Of a DNA stretch of 17,812 nt, positions 8,625 through 16,138 are shown in pieces (the stretch's first letter is position 1; every line of letters starts with the position of its first letter). The DNA is from Sphingobium sp. GTDB lineage: Bacteria > Pseudomonadota > Alphaproteobacteria > Sphingomonadales > Sphingomonadaceae. The DNA lies in NCBI GenBank assembly GCA_030148625.1, contig JASBTC010000237.1, positions 1 to 17,812 on the forward strand. Reading direction: 5' to 3'. Both the position numbers and the translations under genes were made by a program. The notes beneath the pieces were generated by a model, which saw nothing but the letters and a program-made list of their open reading frames with translations, was not told where the DNA came from and made no database searches.

Positions 8625-11281
8625 CAGAATTTGGTGCGGATACCGAAGGACACTGTCCGTCCCAGCGTGCTGCCATTGGTATAGCCGGCGGCATTGTTCA
8701 GGAACGGCGGATCCTCGTCCAGCACATTGTCGACGTTCAGCGTCAGCATGGTGTTGGCGAACAGATCGTCGAGATCGTAGCTGAAGAAGAGATCGACCGT
8801 GTTGAAGGACGAGACGCGCTTCTGCGGCGCCACGCCGAGCAGCGGGTAGCCGCCACGATGGTTGAGCGTCGCGCGTGCGGTCAGGTCGCCCACCGTACCG
8901 CCGAGCGACGCGGTGGCGAAGAAGCGGCCGGTGCCGTTTTTGAGATCGTCGCTGAAGACCGCGCCCTGCACCACCTGCGTCTTGCGGTTGAGCAGATAGG
9001 TGCCGGCGACGCTGGCGTTCAGCGAACCGAAGCCGGTCGGGCGGGTATAGGCGAGATTGAAGTCGATGCCGTCGACGTTCACCGCGCCCAGATTGGCGCG
9101 CTGCGCGAAGAACAGCACATAGGGCGAGCTGATCGCGTAGAGCGTCGCCAGATTGGGCACGCCGTCGATGCGCAGGGTTCCGGCCGCGGCCTGAGCCTGC
9201 GCCAGCGTGGGATTCAGGACGTAGAAGCTCGAATAGGCCGGGTTGGAAAAGAGCACCGGCGACGTCACCGGCGGAACCGCGATGGCGTTCTTGAACTTCA
9301 CGTTGAAATAGGTCGCGCTGACGACGAGCCCCGAAACCGCGGCGGGCTTGAAGTCGAAGCCCAGCGACCAGGTATCGGCGGTCTCGGGTTTCAGATTGGC
9401 GTTGCCGCCCGCGATCACCAATGTCGGCCGCAGCGCGTCGAAGGGCGAGCCGCCCGGCGCGCGGAACGGACTGAACGGCAGCACCTGCACGCGCGAGTCG
9501 ACCGAGTTGCCGAGATCGACAAGGCTCGGCGCGTGGAAGGACGTGCCGTAATTGCCGCGGATCGTCAGCGCCTCGAACGGCCGCCAGGTCAGGCCGACCT
9601 TCGGATTGGTGGTACCGCCGGTATCGCTATAATCGTCGTAGCGGATCGAGCCGGAGAGCTCGAGACTGTGGAAGCCCGGCGTCGCATTGTCCGCGCCGAA
9701 GATCGGCACCAGCACCTCGCCGAACAGCGATTTCACCGTACGCGACGTATAGGCGCTGCCCCCAGTGATCGCGTTTCGCGGGCCGCTGCCGGTGAAGGAG
9801 TCGATATTCTCGTAATGATATTCGGCGCCGACGGCCAGGCGGACGTCCCCGCCCGACATCCTGAAGAGCGGCCCGTCGAGCACGAGGCGCCCCTCGGCCA
9901 GTTCCTGCGTCGCCTGGCCATAATTGACGAAGTCGTTGATCGTCGCGAGCACCGCCGGCGAGGTCGCCGACAGATTATAGGGATTGAGTGCCGTGGCCGT
10001 CGTTGTCCCGGCAAGCGCCATCGTCACCGCGGTCGCATTGATCGAATCCTCGGTCGATTCATTCTCGCTGCGTCCGAAATTGGCGAGCGCGCGAAGCTGC
10101 CAGCCGCCGCCCAGTTCGAAATCGATGCTCGGCGTGACGCCATAGGATGTGAAGCGCGACGGGCTGATATTGGCCGGTCCGAAGACATTGTCGAAAGCGA
10201 AGGCGACATTGTGCGACGTCTCCGTCCCGATCCGCGAGAAGAAGGGATTGAGCGCGGTGATCGTGCCGCTCTGGCTGCTCTGCGCGGTGCGGTGGACCGT
10301 GTCGCGCTTCGACCAATAGGCCGTCATGTTGAAATGGACGGCGTCGCTGAGGTCCTGGGTCAGGCCGGCGAAGACGCTGTGCCGCTCCTCGCGCGGATAG
10401 ATGGCGGCATAGTCGGTCTGGTCGCAGCGGTTGAGCGTGCCGGGTGCCCGGCCCGGGAGCGCATAGGTGGTCGCGCCGATGGTGATGTTCGCCAGCGGAC
10501 AGGCCGTGCTGCGGAAATCGCCGCCACCGCGCGCGGTCTGGTCGGCCGTGGCATAACCGCGGTCGAGGCCGATCAGATCGTCGTGCCAGGCATAGGCGTA
10601 GGAGATGAAGATCGAGCCCGAACCCCAGTCCTTGCCGGCGATCACGCTGGCGTCGATCGTCTGGTAATCCTTGGCGAAGCCGTAGCGCGCATTGACGCCG
10701 ATGCCGTCATAACGATCACGCGTGATGAAGTTGATGACGCCGCCGATCGCGTCGGAACCATAGATGGAAGAACCGCCATCGGGGATGATGTCGACGCGCC
10801 TGATCACGTCGGGCGGAATCACCGAGGGATCGAAGCTGGTCTGGAGGATGCCGGCGCCGATCATGCGGTGACCGTTCATCAGGACGAGCGTCGTCGAACC
10901 GCCGCTGCCGCCAAGATTGCGGATATTGGGGCGCACGATCGGATTGCCGTAATTGCCGACGCCCGCCGGGATCGTTCCGAAATTGCCGACCTGCGGAATC
11001 GAGGCGAGCAAGTCGTTGGCCGAAGCGGCGCCGGAGGCGATGACGTCCTTCTCGGTGACGCCGATGACATTGGTGCCGACCGGTGCCACGCCGCGCAGCA
11101 GCGTGCCGGTCACCACGATCGTCGCATCCTCGGACTCAGCTTCGGTGGCGTCCCCGCTCCTGTCCTGAGCCTGGGCGATACTCGCGGCCATCAGCGCGCC
11201 GGCACAGGCCAGGGCGGACACACCCCAGCGCATGCCGCGCCGCGCAAGAAAAGCCGAATTGGTTGCAGTCATCCCCGTCAT
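8624..11281 (-). CDS. TonB-dependent outer-membrane receptor, presumed rhamnoside importer
   Basis: An 885-residue TonB-dependent receptor. A signal peptide (about 1-39, ending SIAQAQ) is followed by an acidic linker with a TonB-box-like DATIVVTG (about 52-59), then a plug domain (about 60-190) containing VLMNGHRM and RRVDIIPDGGSSIYGSDAIGG, and a beta-barrel ending in the classic terminal Phe (FGIRTKF). The ATG at 11281 is preferred because TTGGAGG lies 6 bases before it; an in-frame ATG at 11287 would have that site directly against it. No SusD, FecR or sigma gene is nearby, as is usual for sphingomonad receptors. It is the first gene of the operon that continues into the GH78 rhamnosidase, so it likely carries rhamnose-containing glycosides across the outer membrane. 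The ligand is inferred from context only. Confidence 0.96.
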   Translation of the reverse strand: MTGMTATNSAFLARRGMRWGVSALACAGALMAASIAQAQDRSGDATEAESEDATIVVTGTLLRGVAPVGTNVIGVTEKDVIASGAASANDLLASIPQVGNFGTIPAGVGNYGNPIVRPNIRNLGGSGGSTTLVLMNGHRMIGAGILQTSFDPSVIPPDVIRRVDIIPDGGSSIYGSDAIGGVINFITRDRYDGIGVNARYGFAKDYQTIDASVIAGKDWGSGSIFISYAYAWHDDLIGLDRGYATADQTARGGGDFRSTACPLANITIGATTYALPGRAPGTLNRCDQTDYAAIYPREERHSVFAGLTQDLSDAVHFNMTAYWSKRDTVHRTAQSSQSGTITALNPFFSRIGTETSHNVAFAFDNVFGPANISPSRFTSYGVTPSIDFELGGGWQLRALANFGRSENESTEDSINATAVTMALAGTTTATALNPYNLSATSPAVLATINDFVNYGQATQELAEGRLVLDGPLFRMSGGDVRLAVGAEYHYENIDSFTGSGPRNAITGGSAYTSRTVKSLFGEVLVPIFGADNATPGFHSLELSGSIRYDDYSDTGGTTNPKVGLTWRPFEALTIRGNYGTSFHAPSLVDLGNSVDSRVQVLPFSPFRAPGGSPFDALRPTLVIAGGNANLKPETADTWSLGFDFKPAAVSGLVVSATYFNVKFKNAIAVPPVTSPVLFSNPAYSSFYVLNPTLAQAQAAAGTLRIDGVPNLATLYAISSPYVLFFAQRANLGAVNVDGIDFNLAYTRPTGFGSLNASVAGTYLLNRKTQVVQGAVFSDDLKNGTGRFFATASLGGTVGDLTARATLNHRGGYPLLGVAPQKRVSSFNTVDLFFSYDLDDLFANTMLTLNVDNVLDEDPPFLNNAAGYTNGSTLGRTVSFGIRTKF

Positions 11282-11396
11282 CGCCATCCTCCAACTGCTT
11301 CCGCATCATCGGCGGAAATCTGGTTCGGCGGAGGAAACGTGAATCTCTCCAGGCCCCTCCTGCAAGGCGCCTCTATGAGCGCTTTTGCAGATTTGC

Positions 11397-11425
11397 TCAT
11401 TATTTATCTTTACCGATCACGTCAA
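11397..11425 (-). promoter_or_regulatory. Candidate sigma70-type promoter of the receptor/esterase operon
   Basis: On the minus strand TTGACG (11425-11420) is followed after 17 bases by TAATGA (11402-11397). The -35 is close to consensus and the spacing ideal; the -10 is weaker. It sits about 116 bases before the receptor start, in the most AT-rich part of the gap. Not proven; other AT-rich hexamers occur nearby. Confidence 0.35.
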
Positions 11426-11445
11426 TGATCAAATTCAATCATATA
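11426..11445. promoter_or_regulatory. Operator-like motif upstream of the receptor operon
   Basis: Two 10-base units, TGATCAAATT and CAATCATATA, lie in tandem directly upstream of the candidate -35. They match the third and fourth units of the rhaD/rhaB region (16181-16200) at 14 of 20 positions, including ATCAAATTCA-R-TC. A shared regulator, most simply the DeoR-family protein encoded next door, is the inferred reader. Confidence 0.45.
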
Positions 11446-11489
11446 GGGTAAAAGGCGCAGAGTCTCGCCGATCGCGGACGGCCACCATA

Positions 11490-11577
11490 GTCACCCTGAA
11501 CTTGTTTCAGGGTCCATGTTGAAACCGCCGCAATGGTGTGGGTTGCAGCATGGATGCTGAAACGAGTTCAGCATGAC
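11490..11577. repeat. Inverted pair of REP-like hairpins (BIME-like)
   Basis: Hairpin 1 has arms 11493-11500 and 11506-11513 (ACCCTGAA/TTCAGGGT, 5-base loop). Hairpin 2 has arms 11554-11561 and 11567-11574 (ATGCTGAA/TTCAGCAT, 5-base loop). Hairpin 2 with its flanks, read in reverse complement, aligns to hairpin 1 over 28 bases with 23 identities, and four of the five differences are compensatory stem changes. Similar sequences are common between genes in sphingomonads. No T-run follows, so they are not simple intrinsic terminators, though they could stabilise the 3' end of the regulator mRNA. Confidence 0.75.
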
Positions 11578-11608
11578 GATGCGGTACACGGCACAACCAC
11601 CAAATGCG

Positions 11609-12388
11609 TCAGGCGATGACGACGCGGATGCCCGCTGCCTCCATCATCAGCCGGTGGCGCGGGTCGATGCCGGCATCGGTGATGACGACGTCGATCTCGT
11701 CGAGCGCGCAGACGACATTGCCCGAGGGGCCGGAGAATTTCGAACTGTCGACCAGAACGATGATTTCGTCGGCACGCTCGATCAGCCGGCGCTCCGCGGC
11801 GACCAGGATGATGTCGGCCTGCATCAGCCCGGCCGGCCCCATCGAGGCCGCCCCCATGAACAGCTTGGGCGCATGGAAGCGCGGCATCCCGTCGTCGCCG
11901 GCGGCGGACAGTACGATATTCTGCTCGCGGAACACCTGCCCCGACGGCAGGAGGATACGCGTCGTCGACTGCGGCAGCAGGGCGCTGACGATGTGCAACG
12001 AATTGGTAAGCACCTGCAGCCCCAGCCCGTCGAGATGCGGGCACATCTGCAGCGTCGTCGAACCGCCGTCGATCATCACGCCTTCGCCAGGCTCGCAAAG
12101 CTGCGCCGCGGTTCGGCCGATCGCTTCCTTGGCGGCGCGGTTGCGGCCGATATTCTCGTGGAAGGGAATGCCCGACAGGCCTTCTTCGACCACCGGCGCC
12201 GCGGCCGGCCCGACGCGCTTTGCACCGCCACGAACGCGCGTGATCTGCCCGGCCGCCTCCAGCCGGTCGAGATCGCGGCGGATCGTCGCAGGCGATGCCG
12301 CGATGCGAATCTCGAGATCCCGGAACGACACGAAACCGCGCTCGGCCAGGCTGTCGAGAATCATCTTTTCGCGTTCGGCTGCGTGCAT
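11609..12388 (-). CDS. DeoR-family transcriptional regulator, probable rhamnose-pathway repressor
   Basis: A 259-residue DeoR-family protein of usual length. The N-terminal helix-turn-helix covers about residues 6-55, with SPATIRRDLDRLEAAGQITRVRGG the characteristic recognition-helix and wing segment. The C-terminal sugar-phosphate sensor domain includes VMIDGGSTT (104-112), LTNSLHIV (127-134) and VLVDSSKF (211-218). The ATG at 12388 is preceded by a GGGCGGA-type ribosome site. It lies 70 bases after rhaI on the same strand and is probably cotranscribed with it. Rhizobial rhamnose loci use a DeoR-type regulator (RhaR) in a similar setting, so control of this locus with a phosphorylated rhamnose intermediate as inducer is a reasonable inference. 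The tandem repeats at 16161-16200 and 11426-11445 are candidate binding sites. Confidence 0.93.
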   Translation of the reverse strand: MHAAEREKMILDSLAERGFVSFRDLEIRIAASPATIRRDLDRLEAAGQITRVRGGAKRVGPAAAPVVEEGLSGIPFHENIGRNRAAKEAIGRTAAQLCEPGEGVMIDGGSTTLQMCPHLDGLGLQVLTNSLHIVSALLPQSTTRILLPSGQVFREQNIVLSAAGDDGMPRFHAPKLFMGAASMGPAGLMQADIILVAAERRLIERADEIIVLVDSSKFSGPSGNVVCALDEIDVVITDAGIDPRHRLMMEAAGIRVVIA

Positions 12389-12433
12389 GTCCGCCCTTGT
12401 CCAATGCGGCTATTTGACCGGAGCTGCGCCAAG

Positions 12434-12447
12434 TTGCAATCGAATGA
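12434..12447. promoter_or_regulatory. Weak operator-like element upstream of the regulator gene
   Basis: TTGCAATC (12434-12441) followed by GAATG repeats the octamer that begins the tandem-repeat array at 16158. It lies in the 70-base gap between rhaI and the DeoR-family gene and could mediate autoregulation. One octamer match is weak evidence. Confidence 0.2.
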
Positions 12448-12458
12448 TGGGATCGATC

Positions 12459-13754
12459 CTAAACGATGCCTGCGGCCGTTCCGGCCGCTCGCCGCTCCTG
12501 CGCCTTGCGATCGCGCCAGCCGCTGGCACGATAGGCGGCGATCATGTCGATCGCCCCACCCGCGTCCGCGCGTGCCTTTGCCAGGATCGGCGATACGTCG
12601 GTGCGATAGGCGTTTCGCAGCGCCTGGAACGCCATCATCGCGTCATTGGCGTCCTGCGCCGCGTGCAGCGCATTGCGATCGACGAGCAAAGCCTTGGCAT
12701 AGGCGCCCGCGATCGCCTCTGCCGACGCCATCATGCTTTCGATGGGATCGGTCACATTGTGCGACTGGTCGATCATGTAAGCGGGGCGGAAACCGCCCAG
12801 GGGATTGCGCTCCGCCTCGACCAGTTCGTTGAAGACGAGGAACAGCTGATGCGGATTGATCGCCCCGGAATCCAGATCGTCGTCGCCATATTTGCTGTCG
12901 TTGAAGTGGAAGCCGCCGAGCTTGCCGAAGCGATGGAGCCGCGCGACGATCTGTTCGATGTTCACGGTGGGGGCATGATGGCCGAGATCGACGAGGCATT
13001 GCGCCTTGTCACCCAGTTCCTGGGCAACGAGGATCGAGCTGCCCCAGTCGGAAATGACGGTCGAATAGAAGGCGGGTTCGTACAGCTTGTGCTCGATCAG
13101 CATCCGCCAGCCATGAGGCAGCGCGGCATAGACCTGCGACGCCGCATCGACATAGCGGTCGAGCGAACGGCCGAGATCCTGCTGCCCCGGAAGATTGGTG
13201 CCGTCGCCGACCCACACCGTCAGGTCGGAAACGCCCAATTGCACGCCGATCTCGATACACTCGATATTGTGCGCGATCGCCTGCTCGCGCACGTCGGCGC
13301 GAGTGGAGGAAAGCGAGCCGGTGGCATAGCTGAACGCCTGGCCCGGCTGATCCTGGAAACTGTTGCTGTTGACCGCGTCGAAGCCGAGGCCGAGCGCCGC
13401 CGCCTCCTCGCGCAGCGCGCGATAGTCGCTCACCCGGTCCCAGGGAAAATGCGGGCTCACGCGCGGCGTGACGCGGCAAAGCTGCTGCACCACCGCGCAA
13501 TCCTCCAGTTTCTCATGGATGCTGGTGGGCTCGCCCGGAATCGGGAATTTGGCGAAACGCGTGCCGCCGCGCCCCGCGCCCCAGCTCGGCACCGCCACCG
13601 AGAAATCCGCGACCTTCGCGGTCACGGCCTCGATAGAGATGCCGCGACGGTCGAGCTGGCGACCAAGACTGTCATAATCGTCGTCGAGCGCATCGCGGAG
13701 GCCCGCATTCAGGCGCTCGACGACATCCCGCGCCACCGGCGTATCGTCCACCAT
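12459..13754 (-). CDS. rhaI: L-rhamnose isomerase, Pseudomonas stutzeri/rhizobial type
   Basis: A 431-residue TIM-barrel metal-dependent isomerase that converts L-rhamnose to L-rhamnulose in the cytoplasm. The whole metal-binding set known from the P. stutzeri enzyme can be assigned with a constant +2 offset: Glu221 (IEHK), Asp256 and His259 (LVDLGHH), His283 (GGFHFND), Asp291 and Asp293 (YGDDD) and Asp329 (MIDQSHN). This is the RhaI type, distinct from E. coli RhaA. The ATG at 13754 is chosen because GGGAGG lies 6 bases upstream; the in-frame ATG at 13760 would abut that site. The gene follows rhaD on the same strand, but a 222-bp palindrome cluster sits between them. Downstream is the DeoR-family gene. 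Confidence 0.97.
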   Translation of the reverse strand: MVDDTPVARDVVERLNAGLRDALDDDYDSLGRQLDRRGISIEAVTAKVADFSVAVPSWGAGRGGTRFAKFPIPGEPTSIHEKLEDCAVVQQLCRVTPRVSPHFPWDRVSDYRALREEAAALGLGFDAVNSNSFQDQPGQAFSYATGSLSSTRADVREQAIAHNIECIEIGVQLGVSDLTVWVGDGTNLPGQQDLGRSLDRYVDAASQVYAALPHGWRMLIEHKLYEPAFYSTVISDWGSSILVAQELGDKAQCLVDLGHHAPTVNIEQIVARLHRFGKLGGFHFNDSKYGDDDLDSGAINPHQLFLVFNELVEAERNPLGGFRPAYMIDQSHNVTDPIESMMASAEAIAGAYAKALLVDRNALHAAQDANDAMMAFQALRNAYRTDVSPILAKARADAGGAIDMIAAYRASGWRDRKAQERRAAGTAAGIV

Positions 13755-13773
13755 GCCCATCCTCTCCCGTTTC

Positions 13774-13817
13774 TTAGAGCGGTTTATGATCTGATTGAAT
13801 CAGATCGACCACTCTAA
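13774..13817. repeat. Palindrome 1 of the rhaD-rhaI intergenic cluster
   Basis: Outer arms TTAGAG/CTCTAA (13774-13779, 13812-13817) enclose a perfect inner palindrome, GATCTGATT (13788-13796), one base, AATCAGATC (13798-13806). The left TAGAGCG (13775-13781) can also pair with CGCTCTA at 13873-13879, linking this element to palindrome 2. It lies about 8 bases upstream of the rhaI ribosome site. Confidence 0.8.
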
Positions 13818-13833
13818 GCTTTTGTTTCGCCGT

Positions 13834-13873
13834 GATTTCCGAGTCGTCAGATGAAGCCATCTGACTGGAAATC
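13834..13873. repeat. Palindrome 2 of the rhaD-rhaI intergenic cluster
   Basis: GATTTCC (13834-13840) pairs with GGAAATC (13867-13873), and GTCAGATG (13846-13853) with CATCTGAC (13858-13865) around a 4-base loop, leaving a 5:1 internal bulge. The combination with palindrome 1 resembles a repeat seen between genes in sphingomonad genomes (from memory). Confidence 0.75.
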
Positions 13874-13877
13874 GCTC

Positions 13878-13931
13878 TAGTGGATCGTATCTGACAAAAG
13901 CATCCGCTTTTGTCAGAGGCCCGATCCACTA
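13878..13931. repeat. Palindrome 3 of the rhaD-rhaI intergenic cluster
   Basis: TAGTGGATCG (13878-13887) pairs with CGATCCACTA (13922-13931). Inside, CTGACAAAAGC (13891-13901) pairs with GCTTTTGTCAG (13906-13916) around the loop ATCC. Both the terminal TAGTGG/CCACTA and the tip GCATCCGC are the same as in palindrome 4, so 3 and 4 belong to one family with different stems. Confidence 0.85.
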
Positions 13932-13939
13932 AGCTATTG

Positions 13940-13995
13940 GCTAGTGGTCTGCTCCAAACGGATGCATCCGCATCCGTTTGGAGCAGACCACTAGC
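13940..13995. repeat. Palindrome 4: perfect 26-bp stem containing the rhaD stop codon
   Basis: Arms 13940-13965 and 13970-13995 are perfectly complementary over 26 bases around the 4-base loop ATCC. The rhaD stop codon (TAG, 13993-13991 on the minus strand) and the last base pairs of its final sense codon fall inside the right arm. No T-run follows, so an intrinsic terminator is not indicated. Any transcript crossing it, in either direction, would form a very stable hairpin. Confidence 0.92.
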
Positions 13996-16105
13996 GCGTA
14001 AAGGCCTGCGCGTTGCCCGCGTCGACATTGATCATGTTGCCGGTCGACTTTGCCGACATGTCGCTCGCCAGGAAATAGACGGCTTCGGCCACATCCTCCG
14101 GCAACACGTCGCGCTTCAGCAGCGAGCGGTTGCGATAATGTTCCTCGAGCGCGTTGCCGGCGTCGATGCCGTGCGCGCCGGCGCGCTCGCGACGCCAGTC
14201 GCCATCCCAGATGCGCGATCCCTTGATCACCGCATCGGGATTGACGGTGTTGACGCGGATGCCATGCGGCGCGCCTTCGAGCGCCAGGCAGCGCGCCAGA
14301 TGGAGCGCCGCGGCCTTGGCCGAGGCATAGGCAGCGGCATTGGTCGCCGCCGCGATGCCGTTCTTCGATCCGATGAAGACGATCGCGCCGCCGCCCTGCT
14401 GCCGCATCAGCGGAAAGGCCGCCCGCGCGGTGAGGAAATAGCCCTTGGCGAGCACGTCGTAATTGCGTTGCCACAGATCGATGTCGGTATCCTCGATCGG
14501 CGCCGAAGACGCGATGCCCGCATTGGCGATAAAAATGTCCAGCCCGCCGAATTCGCGCGCGCAGGCGGCGAAAGCGGCAGCGACCTGCGCCTCGTCGGTG
14601 ACGTCGCACACGGACGAACGGATCCTGTCCTTTCCGAACCGGGCTTCGAGGCGCTCCGCGGCATCGGTCAGCGCGTCGGAGTCGCGATCGACCAGCATCA
14701 CGCACGCATCGTCGGCCGCCAGCCGGTCGGCGGTCGCCGCACCGATGCCACCCGCAGCGCCGGTGACGAGCGCGATACGCCCGGCGAGCCGCTTCGGCTT
14801 CGGCATGCGCCGCAGCTTGGCTTCTTCGAGCAGCCAATATTCGATGTCGAACGCCTCCTGCTCGTCGAGGCCGACATAGGAACCGATCGCTTCCGCGCCG
14901 CGCATCACGTTGATGGCATTGGCGTAGAATTCGCCGGCCAGCCGCGCCGTCATCTTGTCGGCCGCGAAGGTCATGCGCCCGATGCCGGGAACGAGCACGA
15001 CCACGGGATTGGGATCGCGCATCGCCGGCGAATCCGGCCGGGCGCAGCGCCGGTAATAGGCCGCATAGTCCTGGCGATAGGCCTCGATCCGCTCACCGAG
15101 ATAGGCCGCATCGCCGATCCGCGCAGGATCGAGCACGAGCGGCGCGATCTTGGTTCGCAGGAAATGATCGGGACAGGAGGTGCCCGTCGCAGCCAGCCGC
15201 TCGAAATCGCGGCTACCGACGAACTCCAGCGTTTCGGCATCGTCGGCGAAATGCCCGACGCGGCCACGATCGCCACCCATCAGGCCGCGCAGCAATGGCA
15301 TCAGGGCAGCCGCGGCGGCGACACGCTCGGCCGGCACGCGCGGCGGCGAAACCTCTCCACCGAACGCCGCCATATCGGCCAGCTTGTCGTTCAGATAATC
15401 GGCCGCGTCGGCGATCAGGCCGATCGTGTTGGCGTAGCAAGCCTGGGCGCTGTCGCCCCAGCAGATGATGCCGTGCCCCGCCAGCATCACGCCGCGCAGC
15501 CCCGGATTCGCGGCGACATGGTCGCGCAGCTTCAGCCCCAGATCGAATCCGGGCCGCTGCCATGGCAGCCAGCCGACCGCACCGCCCCAGATGGCACGAG
15601 TCGCCGCCTCACCCTCACTCGACGCCGCAAGCGCGATGATCGCATCGGGATGGACATGGTCGACATGATCGAACGGTAGATAGGCATGGAGCGGCGTGTC
15701 GATCGACGCCGCGCGCGGATTGAGCGCGAAGGTGCAGTGCGGCAGATAGCCGACCATCTCGTCCTCATGCGCAAGGCCGCGATACAGCGCCTCCAGCCCG
15801 AGCAGCTTGTCGAGATAGAGCGTCGCGAAACCTTCGCGCTTCATCGATCCGATATCGCCGCCCGACCCCTTCACCCACAGCACGCGCACCGCGTCACCGG
15901 TCAGCGGATCGCGCCCGTCGAGCTTCGCCGAGGTGTTGCCGCCGCCGAAATTGGTCACCGTCAGGTCCGAACCCAGAAGGTTGGAGCGATAAAGCAACAG
16001 CTCTTCCGGCCCCTTCCCCGCCGCCTCCGCGTCGGACCAACGGCTCGACGGAACCGCAAAGCGCAGCGCAACTCGGGATTTGGGCATGGCATCCATTTCG
16101 GACAT
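13991..16105 (-). CDS. rhaD: Bifunctional rhamnulose-1-phosphate aldolase / L-lactaldehyde dehydrogenase
   Basis: A 704-residue fusion. The N-terminal class-II aldolase domain (about 35-430) shows NFGGGNTSAK (52-61), the metal-binding HVDHVH (His147, His150, His152) and AGHG (His211). The C-terminal short-chain dehydrogenase (about 440-704) shows TGAAGGIG (448-455), NAG (528-530), Ser580 and the YASAK pair Tyr593/Lys597. The enzyme cleaves L-rhamnulose-1-phosphate to DHAP and L-lactaldehyde and oxidises the latter to L-lactate with NAD. Length is as expected for the family. The start is uncertain: ATGs at 16105, 16096 and 16087 are all in frame with weak ribosome sites, and longer starts would run through the rhaB control region. 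It is divergent from rhaB and ends inside a perfect palindrome. Confidence 0.96.
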   Translation of the reverse strand: MSEMDAMPKSRVALRFAVPSSRWSDAEAAGKGPEELLLYRSNLLGSDLTVTNFGGGNTSAKLDGRDPLTGDAVRVLWVKGSGGDIGSMKREGFATLYLDKLLGLEALYRGLAHEDEMVGYLPHCTFALNPRAASIDTPLHAYLPFDHVDHVHPDAIIALAASSEGEAATRAIWGGAVGWLPWQRPGFDLGLKLRDHVAANPGLRGVMLAGHGIICWGDSAQACYANTIGLIADAADYLNDKLADMAAFGGEVSPPRVPAERVAAAAALMPLLRGLMGGDRGRVGHFADDAETLEFVGSRDFERLAATGTSCPDHFLRTKIAPLVLDPARIGDAAYLGERIEAYRQDYAAYYRRCARPDSPAMRDPNPVVVLVPGIGRMTFAADKMTARLAGEFYANAINVMRGAEAIGSYVGLDEQEAFDIEYWLLEEAKLRRMPKPKRLAGRIALVTGAAGGIGAATADRLAADDACVMLVDRDSDALTDAAERLEARFGKDRIRSSVCDVTDEAQVAAAFAACAREFGGLDIFIANAGIASSAPIEDTDIDLWQRNYDVLAKGYFLTARAAFPLMRQQGGGAIVFIGSKNGIAAATNAAAYASAKAAALHLARCLALEGAPHGIRVNTVNPDAVIKGSRIWDGDWRRERAGAHGIDAGNALEEHYRNRSLLKRDVLPEDVAEAVYFLASDMSAKSTGNMINVDAGNAQAFTR

Positions 16106-16138
16106 GAAGGAAATCCGTTGTTTGATTGGCGGCATCTC

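Larger units (their letters stand above)
11282..11608. other. Intergenic region between the regulator and the receptor operon
   Basis: These 327 bases carry no convincing gene. Reading toward the receptor (minus strand) they hold a pair of inverted REP-like hairpins (11490-11577), an AT-rich operator-like motif (11426-11445), a candidate promoter (11397-11425) and an untranslated leader of roughly 100 bases ending in the receptor Shine-Dalgarno at 11288-11294. AT content rises sharply between 11395 and 11460 compared with both sides, as expected for a promoter. Confidence 0.7.

Noticed and set aside
8590..8694. ATG at 8694 as the rhamnosidase start
   Set aside because: It would overlap the receptor gene by 71 bases and put about 35 acidic and polar residues in front of the signal peptide, which should begin the protein.
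8498..11428. Plus-strand open frame of 976 codons opposite the receptor gene
   Set aside because: Same kind of antisense shadow; the minus strand has a full TonB receptor from signal peptide to terminal Phe.
11491..11577. A small regulatory RNA or tRNA in the gap before the receptor
   Set aside because: The only stable structures are the two short REP-like hairpins; no cloverleaf or terminator with T-run is visible.
11604..13817. Plus-strand open frames across the regulator and rhaI, including one of 737 codons
   Set aside because: No recognisable domains, and it spans two real minus-strand genes and their gap, which no single real gene would.
13774..13995. A CRISPR array or intrinsic terminators
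   Set aside because: There are inverted repeats, not regularly spaced direct repeats with unique spacers, and none of the stems is followed by a T-run on either strand.
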